DNA from: Tatlockia sp.
GTDB lineage: Bacteria > Pseudomonadota > Gammaproteobacteria > Legionellales > Legionellaceae
Assembly (NCBI GenBank): GCA_013697725.1
Contig: JACCWI010000022.1
Coordinates: 27,806 to 91,805, forward strand
DNA: 64,000 bases
Reading direction: 5' to 3'
Both the position numbers and the translations under genes were made by a program. A model generated the notes under the pieces. That model searched no databases, had not been told where the DNA came from, and was given only the letters and a program-made list of their open reading frames with translations. Below, one piece after another: positions 9,147-18,577 of this stretch (position 1 is the first letter of the stretch; each line of letters begins with the position of its first letter).

Positions 9147-9163
9147 CTGGCATAATTTTTGCC
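9147..9163 (+). promoter_or_regulatory. Candidate sigma-54 promoter for aceBA
   Basis: CTGGCATAATTTTTGC carries GG (149-150) and GC (161-162) exactly 12 bases apart, matching the -24/-12 pattern TGGCA-N6-TTGC. Transcription would start near 9174, about 60 bases before the aceB ATG. I see no enhancer-binding site to support it. Confidence 0.45.
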
Positions 9164-9234
9164 TTTCTTTACTCATTGATATTCTCAATTATTTAATTTA
9201 ATAATAGGTAAATAAGAAAAGGGTCAATGAGGCA

Positions 9235-10863
9235 ATGAATAATTCAACACTGGCAGTCTTACCAAAACTAACCGAAGAATTCAGCCAAATTTTAACGGAT
9301 GATGCGCTTGATTTTATCTGCACTTTGGAACTTGAGTTTAGGGAACGTCGTAACTATCTTCTTCAGTTGAGGCAAGAAAAGCAAAAATACTTTGATGAAG
9401 GCGGTCTACCTGATTTTCTTAGTGAAACGGATAATATACGTAATTCTGAATGGAAAGCGGCAACTATTCCGGCAGATTTATTGGATAGGCGGGTTGAAAT
9501 TACTGGTCCTGTAGAGCGCAAAATGATTATTAATGCCTTAAATAGTGGTGCAAAAGTATTTATGGCTGATTTTGAAGATTCTAACTCACCAACCTGGGAT
9601 AACTGCATTCAAGGCCAAATAAATCTTTTAGACGCGGTAAATAGAACCATCAGCTACTGCAACTCTGAAACCAATAAAGAATATAAACTAAATAATAAAA
9701 CAGCAACTTTGATGGTAAGACCGCGTGGCTGGCATCTCAATGAGGCAAATATATTAGTTAATGGCCAACCTGTGTCCGCCTCAATTTTTGATTTTTCGTT
9801 ATTCTTTTTTCATAATGCCAAAACATTAATTGACCAAGTAAGCGGACCTTATTTTTACCTGCCCAAAATGGAAACGCATTTAGAAGCTCGACTTTGGAAT
9901 GATATTTTTTGCCGCGCACAGCAATTAATTAATATTCCCTCAGGGACTATTAGAGCCACTGTTTTAATTGAAACCATTACTGCAGCCTTTGAAATGGATG
10001 AAATTTTATACGAATTAAAAGATCATTCTGCCGGTTTAAATTGTGGTCGATGGGATTATATTTTTAGCTTTATAAAGAAATTCAGAAATCATGCGGAATT
10101 TGTTCTTCCTGATCGGCAGGAAGTTACTATGACTACCCATTTTCTGCAATCCTATGTACGCTTGCTAATTACTACTTGCCACCGCCGCGGTGTTCATGCC
10201 ATGGGTGGAATGGCTGCGCAAATTCCTATTAAAGGGGATGATCTGGCAAATCAGGCTGCCATCAAAAAAGTACTTGCCGATAAACAACGAGAAGCTTCTG
10301 CAGGTCATGATGGGACTTGGGTTGCTCATCCCGGCTTGATTCCTGTCGCCTTGGAAGCATTCAACGAACTAATGCCTGAATCTAATCAAATTACTAAAAT
10401 TCAACCTGATTATCCAATTAAGCAAAAAGATATTCTAACTGTTCCGCAAGGAAAAATTACAGAGCAAGGAATTCGCTCTAATATTAGTGTAGGAATCCTG
10501 TATTTATATTCCTGGTTAAGAGGTAACGGTTGTGTCCCAATTAATAATTTAATGGAAGATGCAGCTACTGCAGAAATTTGCCGCTCTCAGCTTTGGCAAT
10601 GGCTGAAATTTGCCGTTGTACTTAGTGATGGCAGAAATTTTGATAGGCAGTTATTTAAGGAGCTAGCAGAGCAAGAATTTGAAAAAATTAAAGTTGAAAT
10701 GAGCACCGATGTTTTTGCAAATTCAAAACTTAAGGAAGCATTTGAATTATTCGTGGGAATGATAACCAGTGAAGAATTTGATGAATTTTTAACACTGCCT
10801 GCATACCCCTTGTTAGTTAATAATTACAGGAAGGAATATCATGAGCCAGCAAGAGCAAATTAA
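9235..10863 (+). CDS. aceB: Malate synthase A
   Basis: Condenses glyoxylate with acetyl-CoA to malate, the second step of the glyoxylate shunt. The 542 residues match the MSA isoform (about 530), not the longer MSG. Visible signatures are [45 protein letters not shown] and the later CGRWDYIFS loop. The Glu/Asp magnesium ligands and catalytic Asp fall in these regions by family knowledge. It overlaps aceA by 23 bases, so both are translated from one message. A possible sigma-54 promoter precedes it. Confidence 0.95.
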   Translation: MNNSTLAVLPKLTEEFSQILTDDALDFICTLELEFRERRNYLLQLRQEKQKYFDEGGLPDFLSETDNIRNSEWKAATIPADLLDRRVEITGPVERKMIINALNSGAKVFMADFEDSNSPTWDNCIQGQINLLDAVNRTISYCNSETNKEYKLNNKTATLMVRPRGWHLNEANILVNGQPVSASIFDFSLFFFHNAKTLIDQVSGPYFYLPKMETHLEARLWNDIFCRAQQLINIPSGTIRATVLIETITAAFEMDEILYELKDHSAGLNCGRWDYIFSFIKKFRNHAEFVLPDRQEVTMTTHFLQSYVRLLITTCHRRGVHAMGGMAAQIPIKGDDLANQAAIKKVLADKQREASAGHDGTWVAHPGLIPVALEAFNELMPESNQITKIQPDYPIKQKDILTVPQGKITEQGIRSNISVGILYLYSWLRGNGCVPINNLMEDAATAEICRSQLWQWLKFAVVLSDGRNFDRQLFKELAEQEFEKIKVEMSTDVFANSKLKEAFELFVGMITSEEFDEFLTLPAYPLLVNNYRKEYHEPARAN

Positions 10864-12151
10864 TCAATTAAATAAAGATTGGAAAACTAATCTTCGCTGG
10901 GCTGGAATTAAGCGCCCTTACTCGCCCGAAGAGGTTATTAATCTAAGACCTTCACTAAAGATTGAATACAGCTTGGCTAAGCATGGAGCTCAGCGCTTCT
11001 GGAGCATGCTGCATAAGAATGTGCCTGTTACAGCCTTAGGTTGCCTTACCGGTAACCAGGCAATTCAAGCTATTCAGGCAGGTTTGGAAGCTATTTACTG
11101 TTCGGGTTGGCAGGTCGCTGGTGATAACAATTCCTCAGGCCAAATGTATCCTGACCAAAGTTTGTACCCCGTTGATTCAGTGCCAAAATTAGTGGAAACA
11201 ATTAATAAAGCCTTCCAACGAACTGATGAGATTTACTGCCTGGACAATGATCGAAGCATTGATTGGTATGCTCCGATTATAGCCGATGCTGAAGCTGGCT
11301 TTGGTGGAAATCTAAATGCCTTTGAACTAATGAAACACATGATTAAAGCCGGTGCAGCTGGTGTTCATTTTGAAGACCAACTTTCCTCTGCTAAAAAATG
11401 CGGCCACATGGGTGGAAAAGTTTTAATACCCACAATGGAAGCTGTTAATAAATTAATTGCAGCTAGACTTGCTGCTGATATTTGTGATGTACCTACTATT
11501 ATTATTGCTCGCACAGATGCAGATTCCGCCAATTTAATAACAAGCGATTTTGATCCAAATGATAAATTATTTCTTACTGGAAAGCGCTCCGCAGAAGGGT
11601 TTTATTATGTTAAATGTGGAATTGAGCAAGCAATTAGCAGAGGATTAGCTTATGCACCCTATGCTGATATGTTATGGTTTGAAACCTCAAAACCTGACAT
11701 AAACGAAGCGCGTGCTTTTGCTTCTGCGATTCATCAAAAATTTCCTGGAAAATTATTAAGCTACAATTGTTCGCCATCTTTTAATTGGCAAGCTAATCTT
11801 AATGAAGGAGAGATGAAAACCTTTAGAGAACAGCTATTTGAACTCGGGTATAAATTTCAATTTATTACTTTAGCCGGTTGGCATTGTTTAAATCTTGGTA
11901 TGTTTGAAATTGCAAAGGCCTATAAAGAAGAGGGAATGCTCGCTTACTCGCGGATGCAACAGCGTGAAATTTCACTTGAAACTTATGGGTTTAGAGCGAC
12001 CAAGCATCAAGCGTTTGTAGGAACAGCTTATTTTGATGCTGTGCAAAACACGATAACTCAAGGGGCTAATTCTACAACTGCCCTTGAAGAAAGTACTGAA
12101 GCTCAACAGTTTTATGATGAGAACTCAGGCGGAATTAGTAAGGCCATTTAA
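10841..12151 (+). CDS. aceA: Isocitrate lyase
   Basis: Cleaves isocitrate to succinate and glyoxylate, committing carbon to the glyoxylate shunt and allowing growth on acetate or fatty acids. The active-site signature appears as [11 protein letters not shown] (catalytic Cys in KCGHMGG). Magnesium-binding stretches such as [10 protein letters not shown] and [13 protein letters not shown] are also seen. Length 436 is that of the short bacterial form. AGGAAGGA lies just upstream of the ATG, within the end of aceB, and the overlap implies coupled translation. No AceK kinase is nearby. Confidence 0.95.
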   Translation: MSQQEQINQLNKDWKTNLRWAGIKRPYSPEEVINLRPSLKIEYSLAKHGAQRFWSMLHKNVPVTALGCLTGNQAIQAIQAGLEAIYCSGWQVAGDNNSSGQMYPDQSLYPVDSVPKLVETINKAFQRTDEIYCLDNDRSIDWYAPIIADAEAGFGGNLNAFELMKHMIKAGAAGVHFEDQLSSAKKCGHMGGKVLIPTMEAVNKLIAARLAADICDVPTIIIARTDADSANLITSDFDPNDKLFLTGKRSAEGFYYVKCGIEQAISRGLAYAPYADMLWFETSKPDINEARAFASAIHQKFPGKLLSYNCSPSFNWQANLNEGEMKTFREQLFELGYKFQFITLAGWHCLNLGMFEIAKAYKEEGMLAYSRMQQREISLETYGFRATKHQAFVGTAYFDAVQNTITQGANSTTALEESTEAQQFYDENSGGISKAI

Positions 12152-12213
12152 TTAATAAATTATGGTCTATACTAATAATTCAAAAAGAAAACTAACCTTC
12201 ATGGAGAATAACA

Positions 12214-12489
12214 ATGAACAACCCTAATACACCAAGATTTGATGCAACTAATGAGAAAATTAGAGACGAGAAAGATAAAACACTTGAGCATGCAGATGCC
12301 TTGTATCAACAAGTTAAAAGTAAAGCTAATGAAATGTATGAAGGTGGAAAACAAACTGTTAGTGAAGCTCAAGATCAGCTAAAACATCAAACAGAAAACC
12401 TTGCTGAACATGTACGAGAAAAACCTCTTGCTTCTTTATTAATAGCAGGTGGAATTGGGTTCATTCTTTCAGCGATATTTAAAAGATAA
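12214..12489 (+). CDS. DUF883 (ElaB/YqjD-like) tail-anchored protein
   Basis: A 91-residue protein with a long polar, helical N-terminal region and a single C-terminal membrane helix (LASLLIAGGIGFILSAIF) closed by Lys-Arg, the layout of YqjD/ElaB. In E. coli these proteins sit in the inner membrane and bind ribosomes in stationary phase; that role is not shown here. The stop codon overlaps the next gene's ATG, so it is translationally coupled to the YqjE-like gene. Confidence 0.85.
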   Translation: MNNPNTPRFDATNEKIRDEKDKTLEHADALYQQVKSKANEMYEGGKQTVSEAQDQLKHQTENLAEHVREKPLASLLIAGGIGFILSAIFKR

Positions 12490-12932
12490 TGAACTTAGTC
12501 AGGCGGATTGAGAGCTATTTTTTGAGTAAATTTAATATCACAAAAGATATTTTTGAACTCTTAAAATTAGAAGCAAAGCTCACAGCAATGAACATTCCAG
12601 GATTGTTGCTGAATCTAAGCCTGCTAATTGTTTTACTCCTAACAATATGGGTAATTTTGATGATATTGTTAGGAGATTTAATTTTAATATTTATCCCTCA
12701 ACCATTCGTTGCGATTTGCTTTGTATTATTTTTCAATCTAATTTTAATGATTTTTTTACTTAGAAATTTAAAAGTTCGTCTTAAAGAAATGAGCTTTTCA
12801 CGTACAAGGGATTGTATGGCCAATTCTCAGGAAGGAAATCAAAGTGAATCAAAAGAAAAAAGAACTTCTACTGTCAATTATGAAGCTGGAAGCAAGCATA
12901 AATTGCAGAAAAGAAATGGCAAAATTAGCTAG
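12489..12932 (+). CDS. YqjE-like / phage-holin-superfamily membrane protein
   Basis: A 147-residue protein with an amphipathic N-terminus, two strong membrane helices (about residues 37-61 and 68-92) and a basic, polar tail. This is the form of YqjE and related holin-X proteins, whose genes usually follow yqjD as here. The function is not established. It starts on the preceding stop (TAATG) and overlaps the next gene by 89 bases. Confidence 0.75.
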   Translation: MNLVRRIESYFLSKFNITKDIFELLKLEAKLTAMNIPGLLLNLSLLIVLLLTIWVILMILLGDLILIFIPQPFVAICFVLFFNLILMIFLLRNLKVRLKEMSFSRTRDCMANSQEGNQSESKEKRTSTVNYEAGSKHKLQKRNGKIS

Positions 12933-13116
12933 GCAATATTTATCAGCCTTCTACCAACGCAATTGCATTGCCTTACTCTCTTCACTAGTTCCAATTTTAT
13001 TAGTGACCTGGAAGGGTGCTAAGCTTATTGGCAGAAAACCTAAAGTTAAAAAGGTTGCCAAATCTAGTTTATTAACTCTTTTTAATTTATTGCGCAATAT
13101 TAATAAATTTAGCTAA
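12844..13116 (+). CDS. Small YqjK-like protein
   Basis: A 90-residue basic protein beginning at GTG 12844, with AGGAAGGA eight bases upstream, which supports it as a real overlapping gene. It has a helical polar N-terminus, one moderately hydrophobic stretch (ALLSSLVPILLVTW) and a lysine-rich end. Its position third in a yqjD-yqjE-like operon matches yqjK, but the sequence likeness is weak. It may form a membrane complex with its two neighbours. Confidence 0.55.
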   Translation: MNQKKKELLLSIMKLEASINCRKEMAKLARQYLSAFYQRNCIALLSSLVPILLVTWKGAKLIGRKPKVKKVAKSSLLTLFNLLRNINKFS

Positions 13117-13201
13117 ATCTAGCCATTTAATAGTCAATACGCTAACTATTTGAATAGGGTCTATACTCGATAGAAGATAGAGTCCTTGGAGGTATTTGGT
13201 T

Positions 13202-14122
13202 ATGGATAGTAATATTGCGTTAATAAAAGCTATTTTTTTAGGAACAAGCTTAACGCTGCCAATTATTTCATTTGCCTTACCCTTTGATGTTTGCTCAGAT
13301 TTATCTACTTGCCAGGTGAAAGCCAATCAGGGAAATGCGGAAGCACAATATAATATTGGTGCAATGTATAGCCATGGGTTAAATGGAGTCAGCAAAGATC
13401 CTGCCCTTGCTTTGTCCTGGTATACAAAATCTGCTGAGCAAGGAAATGTTTCCGCCATGATGGGAATTGGTGATCTTTATTATTTTGGCAGTGGTGTGCC
13501 AAAAGATTTGACCCAAGCTTTTAATTGGTATCAAAAAGCTGCAAATGTCGGCTCAGCCAAAGGACAGGAATACGTTGCCTATGCCTATGAAAAAGGTGAG
13601 GGTGCTACTCAAGATTATAGTAAAGCCTTTGAGTGGTATGGTAAGTCAGCTAATTTAGGCAACCAGGCTTCCATGATCGCCTTAGGTAATCTTTATTATA
13701 ATGGTCAAGGAACAAGCAAGGATTTCGTTCAAGCATTAAAATGGTATCAACAAGCTGCAGATCTGGGTTCAGCCATCGGACAAGATTTAGTCGGTTACGC
13801 TTATGAACATGGTGAAGGCACCAAGCAAGATTATGCTCAAGCTTTGAACTGGTATCTGAAAGCTGCCCAAAGCGGAAATGGCTATGCTTTATATAACATT
13901 GGTCGTTTATATCAAAATGGCTTTGGTCTCGCTAAAAATAATCTCCAAGCTTATGCCTGGTTCGCTGCAGCTGAACAATCTGCTCCTTCCAATCTAAGTT
14001 TCCAAAAAGCCAAAAATGAGGTTTATTCATTAATACCTGCTGATAAAAAGCAAGAAGCCCAAGATCTTGCCCAGACCTATATTGCTAAATACGTTAAACC
14101 GAATGAAGCAATTATTCCCTGA
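13202..14122 (+). CDS. Secreted Sel1-repeat protein
   Basis: A 306-residue protein with a signal peptide (hydrophobic ALIKAIFLGTSLTLPIISFA, cleavage near residue 24) and then six Sel1-like repeats of 36 residues, each with the pattern GnxxAxxxlGxlYxxGxGvxkDxxqAxxWyxkAA. Sel1 proteins of Legionella such as LpnE, EnhC and LidL act in host entry or trafficking; this one is a paralogue-like member, not assigned. The start is ATG 13202, with GGAGG nine bases upstream; the longer frame's TTG sits too close to that site. Confidence 0.85.
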   Translation: MDSNIALIKAIFLGTSLTLPIISFALPFDVCSDLSTCQVKANQGNAEAQYNIGAMYSHGLNGVSKDPALALSWYTKSAEQGNVSAMMGIGDLYYFGSGVPKDLTQAFNWYQKAANVGSAKGQEYVAYAYEKGEGATQDYSKAFEWYGKSANLGNQASMIALGNLYYNGQGTSKDFVQALKWYQQAADLGSAIGQDLVGYAYEHGEGTKQDYAQALNWYLKAAQSGNGYALYNIGRLYQNGFGLAKNNLQAYAWFAAAEQSAPSNLSFQKAKNEVYSLIPADKKQEAQDLAQTYIAKYVKPNEAIIP

Positions 14123-14186
14123 TTAATTCGCATTGAGGATTTGTTGTAGCTAGTGTATTTTGTTTGAATTGAAAGATTTGGTTAAG

Positions 14187-15605
14187 ATGAATATGAGTAC
14201 AGCACTGTTTTGGTTTCGCAGAGATTTAAGATTAAGCAATAATCCCGCTTTCACTGAGGCTTGCAATAATCACCAGGTAGTGATTCCAATTTTTATTTTG
14301 GATAAAAAAATAGCTGCTTTAGGTCAAGCGCAGCAATGGTGGCTGCATTATAGTTTGTTATCCCTGGAACAATCCTTAAAAAAAAGAGGACTAAAACTCG
14401 TTCTTCGTAGCGGTGATTCTTTTAAAATTATAGAAGAATTGTCTCATAAATTATCAATCAATACCGTCTATTGGAATCGCTGCTTTGAACCGTTAATGCT
14501 ACAAGAAGACTACAAAATTAGCTCAATGCTTAGACATATGGAAGTTGAAGTTGAAGAGTTTAATGGCTCAATGCTCATTGATCCTGGCAAAATTACAAAT
14601 AAAGCCGGTGATTATTTCAAAGTATTTACTCCTTTTTGGAGACACTGTTTAACTACTTTAGTGAAACCGCATCTAACAAACTTAATTAATCACCCCGAAG
14701 GTCATGAACTTGTATCAGACCCTTTGCAGGACTGGGAATTATTACCTAAAAAACCCGATTGGGCTCTAAATTTTAAAGATTATTGGCAGCCCGGAGAAAA
14801 GGCCGCCCAGCAAAAGCTTAAACAGTTTATAGAAACTCAGCTTTATGGCTATACTAAGAATCGCGATATTCTGGCAAAGGATGCGACGTCTAAGCTTTCA
14901 CCTCATCTGCATTTTGGCGAAATAAGTCCTTGGGATCTTTGGCATGCGGTGGAAATAGCACGTTTAGATCAAAATTGTGATTTGGCATCCGCTGAGCGTT
15001 TTTTAGCAGAGCTTGGCTGGCGAGAATTTTCCACTTATTTGCTCTACCATTTTCCACAATTGCCTCAGGCTAATTTCAGAACGGAATTTAACAAGTTTCC
15101 TTGGCAAAATCCAGAAAACTGTCTAGAGCGTTGGCAAAAGGGAACTACTGGATTTCCAATTGTCGATGCCGGCATGAGAGAACTGTGGGCTACAGGTTAT
15201 ATGCATAATCGAGTACGTATGATAGTAGCCTCCTTTCTCTGTAAAGATTTACTTATTGATTGGCGCTGTGGGGCGGATTGGTTTTTGGATACCTTAGTGG
15301 ATGCAGATTTGGCATCTAATTCGGCTAGCTGGCAATGGGTTGCGGGTAGCGGAGTTGATAGCGCACCCTATTTTCGAATATTTAATCCACTTTTGCAAAG
15401 TCAAAAATTCGATCCCGAGGGGGCTTATATTCGTAAATGGGTTCCGGAACTTGCCACTCTAAACTCTCAACTTATACACCAGCCTTGGACTGCGACAGAC
15501 TTGACTCTGCTTAATGGCTATCCAAGACCTATCGTGGACCATGGAGAAGCGAGAAAAAGAGCATTAGCTATTTACAAGTCCTTAACTGAACGTACTAAGA
15601 TTTAA
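14187..15605 (+). CDS. phrB: Deoxyribodipyrimidine photolyase (class I CPD)
   Basis: Repairs UV-induced cyclobutane pyrimidine dimers using blue light, with FAD and an antenna cofactor. The N-terminal Rossmann domain opens with ALFWFRRDLRLSNNPAF. The C-terminal FAD domain shows LGWREFSTYLLYHFPQ, TTGFPIVDAGMRELWATGY, MHNRVRMIVASFLCKDL and ASWQWVAGSG, the last holding a tryptophan of the electron-transfer chain. The frame is open to a TTG at 14160, but ATG 14187 or ATG 14193 fits the family N-terminus better. It converges on the oxygenase gene with an 11-base overlap. Confidence 0.95.
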   Translation: MNMSTALFWFRRDLRLSNNPAFTEACNNHQVVIPIFILDKKIAALGQAQQWWLHYSLLSLEQSLKKRGLKLVLRSGDSFKIIEELSHKLSINTVYWNRCFEPLMLQEDYKISSMLRHMEVEVEEFNGSMLIDPGKITNKAGDYFKVFTPFWRHCLTTLVKPHLTNLINHPEGHELVSDPLQDWELLPKKPDWALNFKDYWQPGEKAAQQKLKQFIETQLYGYTKNRDILAKDATSKLSPHLHFGEISPWDLWHAVEIARLDQNCDLASAERFLAELGWREFSTYLLYHFPQLPQANFRTEFNKFPWQNPENCLERWQKGTTGFPIVDAGMRELWATGYMHNRVRMIVASFLCKDLLIDWRCGADWFLDTLVDADLASNSASWQWVAGSGVDSAPYFRIFNPLLQSQKFDPEGAYIRKWVPELATLNSQLIHQPWTATDLTLLNGYPRPIVDHGEARKRALAIYKSLTERTKI

Positions 15606-16356
15606 ACTTAGCTTTTAAGCGCTCAAGTGTACGCAGGATTTTTTGTTCAGGTCGTGGCCGAAAAGAAGGTGCGTCGAAAAAATAGTCTCTGTCTTCAGGG
15701 GATTTCTCAGAAAAATAATAATTAAAAATACAGCAACGCGGTGAGTTAGCTAATACAGGATTTACGGCATGCCAAGAACGACTGTTAGTTTCCATAACCA
15801 GCATGCGATTGAACAAAGAAGGAACAAGAACATAATTGCTCACTGCTTCATCCCATAATTCATAATTCCCGCCATTTTCCTCGCACCAATCGGGGGAAAC
15901 ATAGTAGAGCACATTCATTGTTCGGTAATATTGCTTAAGCTCAATATCATGAGAGTTATCTAAGTGGGGATTAATATAATAGCCTTTGAGAAGAGTAGAA
16001 ATTCCGCCTGAAAAACGGGTAGGATCTGGAATTTGATTTTTAACACCAGTAATTTCCTCGATCAAAGCAACAACCTTCAAATCTTGGATCGCGGCATTGA
16101 GCTCTTGCAAGAGCAATGCTGCATTTTTCAAATGGCAATATTTGAGTTTTATTTTGCCAAAACTTGTTAATAAAGGCATTTTTTTTGGCAACGGAAAACT
16201 TGCGTAAATTTGCTTTGCAAGTTCAAGAGGTAAAAGATTATCCAGGATAAAATAGCGAGAAACTTGAATAGCATGGCTTTTTTGAAAATCTAATTTTAAT
16301 TGCTCTTTTGCTTCAGACAAACGTTTGACGATGAGCTCAATCAATTGGTTTTTCAT
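15595..16356 (-). CDS. Fe(II)/2-oxoglutarate-dependent oxygenase
   Basis: A 253-residue protein with the double-stranded beta-helix iron triad: His131 and Asp133 in PHLDNSHD, His196 in SRSWHAVNPV, and Arg207 (2OG-binding) in PRCCIFNYYFSE. The NVLYYVSPDW-NGGNYELWD stretch is typical of prolyl-4-hydroxylase-like proteins. The reaction would be hydroxylation coupled to 2-oxoglutarate decarboxylation; the substrate is unknown. It is divergent from the MarR gene with a 188-base gap. The start is the only good ATG. Confidence 0.8.
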   Translation of the reverse strand: MKNQLIELIVKRLSEAKEQLKLDFQKSHAIQVSRYFILDNLLPLELAKQIYASFPLPKKMPLLTSFGKIKLKYCHLKNAALLLQELNAAIQDLKVVALIEEITGVKNQIPDPTRFSGGISTLLKGYYINPHLDNSHDIELKQYYRTMNVLYYVSPDWCEENGGNYELWDEAVSNYVLVPSLFNRMLVMETNSRSWHAVNPVLANSPRCCIFNYYFSEKSPEDRDYFFDAPSFRPRPEQKILRTLERLKAKFKS

Positions 16357-16507
16357 AAAAATAAAACTCCGAATACTAATAAAACAGATTTTATTGGGTT
16401 ACCCAGTGCTAAAAGTTTAAAACTACAATCTATAAGAACGCAAAAGCTATTCTATATCAATTTAATTTGGAGTTGGATGGAAATAACCAACAATTTTATT
16501 ACATGCC

Positions 16508-16536
16508 TTGACAATAGTTGCATATGCAATAATAAT
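16508..16536 (+). promoter_or_regulatory. marR promoter with palindromic operator in the spacer
   Basis: A -35 TTGACA at 16508-16513 and a -10-like TAATAA at 16530-16535 enclose the perfect palindrome TTGCATATGCAA (16518-16529). Such palindromes are typical MarR-family operators, so the MarR protein probably represses itself here. The predicted start of transcription (about 16542) lies only a few bases before the ATG at 16545, and there is no Shine-Dalgarno, so the message may be nearly leaderless. Confidence 0.65.
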
Positions 16537-16544
16537 GGCGCTCT

Positions 16545-17012
16545 ATGAAAAATACACCATCTAAACTCGAAGATCATTTAGGCTATTGGCTAAGATGCCT
16601 TTCTAATTATGTACATACCAGTTTCGCTGAGCGTTTGGCAGCATATGATGTATCTGTGGCTCAATGGGTTGTGCTAAGAACCTTATATGACAAGCAAGAT
16701 ATTTCTTTGACGGAAACCGCAGGTTTGATTGGAGTGGATAATAGTTCATTATCACGCATGGTCGACCGAATGATTCAAAAAGATTTAATTACTCGAGTGG
16801 AAGGTAAGGATAGGCGCTCAGTTCATCTATCTCTTACTGCTTTAGGGAATACACTTGTACCGGAATTAGCCAGATTAGCTGATGAAAACGACATGCAATT
16901 TTTTCGTACACTTTCATCAAGCGATCGGGCTCAGATGATAAACATCGTAAAATTGTTATTACAATCCAATAACTGGGATCAATCCAAACGCGGTAAAGAT
17001 TGCATTAGATAG
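16545..17012 (+). CDS. MarR-family transcriptional regulator
   Basis: A 155-residue winged-helix regulator. The HTH and wing are clear: LTETAGLIGVDNSSLSRMVD then MIQKDLITRVEGKDRRSVHL, with the conserved DRR of the wing, and LTALGNTLVPEL leading into the dimerisation helix. MarR proteins bind as dimers to palindromes and release them on ligand binding. The palindrome in its own promoter suggests autorepression. The next gene follows in 10 bases, so the target operon likely includes it; the divergent oxygenase could be a second target. Confidence 0.9.
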   Translation: MKNTPSKLEDHLGYWLRCLSNYVHTSFAERLAAYDVSVAQWVVLRTLYDKQDISLTETAGLIGVDNSSLSRMVDRMIQKDLITRVEGKDRRSVHLSLTALGNTLVPELARLADENDMQFFRTLSSSDRAQMINIVKLLLQSNNWDQSKRGKDCIR

Positions 17013-17022
17013 GAGAGTGGTT

Positions 17023-17409
17023 TTGAATGAAATTATCATAAATGAATGTGCTTTAGCTTCTTTAGCGGGAACAATGGGCTTTCCCGAAGTTATATCTAAA
17101 CTAATTTTTGCTGGTACAGAGAGATATATCACTGATTTGGTTGGCCTTAAAAAAAATTATTATGGGAATAATGGAGAAGCCTATTTTACGGCTCTTGACA
17201 TACCTGGTCTTGAGGTTGCTTCGATTTTTGATGACGAAGCAATAAAATGTTCTCTTCATGCAATACAAAGAGGCAATATCGATTATCAAACCTTTTTAAA
17301 ACAAATAATCAGTGCAGGATGCTGTCAATATGAAGTATTTATTAAGGGTAAAAAAGTTGTTTATATTGGCCGTGATGGCAGTCAATACATTGAATTTTTT
17401 CCTAGCTAA
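17023..17409 (+). CDS. DUF1398-like small protein
   Basis: About 128 residues. The second half, from SLHAIQRGNIDYQTFLKQI through AGCCQYEVFIKGKKVVYIG, resembles the DUF1398 (YbcV-like) fold pattern of xxFxxxxxxAGxxxYxVxxxxxxxxYxG; the match is by eye. I place the start at TTG 17023, because AGGAG at 17011-17015 is seven bases from it but only one base from the GTG at 17017. It is co-transcribed with the MarR gene. The function is unknown. Confidence 0.6.
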   Translation: MNEIIINECALASLAGTMGFPEVISKLIFAGTERYITDLVGLKKNYYGNNGEAYFTALDIPGLEVASIFDDEAIKCSLHAIQRGNIDYQTFLKQIISAGCCQYEVFIKGKKVVYIGRDGSQYIEFFPS

Positions 17410-17437
17410 CCGGCTCAGTTATTTCATCTGGTTTATC

Positions 17438-17463
17438 CGATGCTTTCTTTAAAGAAAGCATCG
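17438..17463. terminator. 26-bp perfect palindrome, likely bidirectional hairpin
   Basis: CGATGCTTTCTTT followed at once by AAAGAAAGCATCG gives a perfect 13-bp arm palindrome after the MarR operon. There is no real T-run after it, so it may be a weak terminator or an mRNA-end stabiliser. Confidence 0.5.
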
Positions 17464-17567
17464 ATATTTAATCATTACAAACAGAGATTATTAATAAGCT
17501 AGCAATTTCTTTTATTTAATTTTTATATTAGAATGCAGCACTATTTTTTTAAATATTTGATATAACT

Positions 17568-18011
17568 ATGTTGTCATTACGTTTTTTTAATCTATTCTTC
17601 GCCATTATAATTTCAATCAACTTAGTCTCTTGCGCTGTAGTGAAAGCGACAAATCAACCTGGAAGAAAAGATTTATCCGTTTTGAATATTCACAAGCCTC
17701 GTTCCCATGTTATTGCTGAATTAGGTAAACCATTAAGCACTCACATTCATATGGGTCAAAGAACAGATATCTATAGTTTTATCCAGGGTTATTCAACAGG
17801 CAATAAGGCAGCAAGAGCTATTGGTCATGGAGTGGCTGATGTTTTTACTTTAGGGCTGTGGGAGGTTGCTGGCACACCCATCGAGGGAATTGCCAATGGT
17901 CGTAATATACAAGTCGAAGTGACTTACGATAGTAATGATAGAGTAGAGAGAGTTAATTACATCAAGGGTCAAGTTAATGATTACACTCAATCAAGAAAGC
18001 TAAGGCGTTGA
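17568..18011 (+). CDS. Putative lipoprotein
   Basis: A 147-residue protein with a type II signal peptide: a hydrophobic FFAIIISINLVS followed by the lipobox LVSC, so Cys22 would be lipidated. The body has a glycine/alanine-rich segment (GNKAARAIGHGVADVFTLGLWEVAGTPIEG) that may insert in or lie on a membrane, then a beta strand-like end with VEVTYDSNDRVERVNYIKG. The form resembles small outer-membrane assembly lipoproteins (SmpA/OmlA-like), but I would not name it. Confidence 0.65.
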   Translation: MLSLRFFNLFFAIIISINLVSCAVVKATNQPGRKDLSVLNIHKPRSHVIAELGKPLSTHIHMGQRTDIYSFIQGYSTGNKAARAIGHGVADVFTLGLWEVAGTPIEGIANGRNIQVEVTYDSNDRVERVNYIKGQVNDYTQSRKLRR

Positions 18012-18091
18012 TAAGGGCATTATTATAAATATATTATACTTTGCCTATTAAACTAGGTATCTGGTAACCTTTCAACATCATCGCTACAGTC

Positions 18092-18200
18092 CCCGTCATC
18101 CCAAGTAAAGCGAGGGATCTCCTTTGTATTGGTATGTTTCGTTGCCCTCAAACATCTTTGCCACTGCAGGGGGAGCCTTCACTTCGCTCTGGATGACGAG
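18092..18200. repeat. Dispersed inverted repeat, copy B (complete)
   Basis: A complete copy of about 109 bp. It starts CCCGTCATCCCAAGTAAAGC, has an inner part TGCCCTCAAACATCTTTGCC, and ends CTTCGCTCTGGATGACGAG. The two ends are inverted copies of each other, making a MITE- or REP-like unit. Copy C begins 22 bases later. Confidence 0.75.
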
Positions 18201-18222
18201 TGTATTGGGACATCGCCAAAGT

Positions 18223-18251
18223 CCCCGTCATCCCGAGTGAAAGCGAGGGAT
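18223..18251. repeat. Dispersed repeat copy C, left part, cut by the transposon
   Basis: CCCGTCATCCCGAGTGAAAG and the following CGAGGGAT match the first 29 bases of copy B. Instead of continuing CTCCTTTG, the sequence switches to the transposon end. The rest of copy C is at 24150. Confidence 0.8.
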
Positions 18252-18294
18252 GGGTGTTATTACAGGAATGGGGCAAATGCGAATTTCACCACCC
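18252..18294 (+). repeat. Left terminal inverted repeat of the Tn3-family element
   Basis: Begins GGGTGTTATTACAGGAATGG. Against the right end (read inward) it agrees at GGGT, ATTACAG, GGGGCAAAT, CGAA and a final CCC, with mismatches between. The match is best in the first 32 bases. Confidence 0.75.
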
Positions 18295-18429
18295 ATTTTT
18301 TGCTATTAATTTAACCATTAAGACCTAAATCAAAAAAATTATCTATCGATTAATTTTGATAACAAACACCTGAAAACAGCTAAAAAAACCATATTTCATG
18401 AGAAATTCATCATTGGATCTGAGATCAAA

Positions 18430-18444
18430 ATCTAATCGCATAAT
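18430..18444 (+). other. Lone recombinase-site arm near left transposon end
   Basis: ATCTAATCGCATAAT is a further copy of the arm motif found four times in the resolution site at 19423-19524. It sits about 180 bases inside the left end and upstream of the ankyrin gene, with no inverted partner beside it. Confidence 0.6.
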
Positions 18445-18577
18445 TATGAGAGATATTCTGTCGCCATGCAGTTAGCAGACGACAATTGAATAAAATATGA
18501 TCAGTATGTTAAAATGCATTAACTTTTTTAATAAATTTTAAAAGTTATACAGATTATACTTATGAGGATGGGTTTTT

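Noticed and set aside
18425..18444. The lone ATCTAATCGCATAAT arms taken as the transposon ends
   Set aside because: Better ends exist outside them, with longer inverted repeats and a direct repeat in a rebuilt target.
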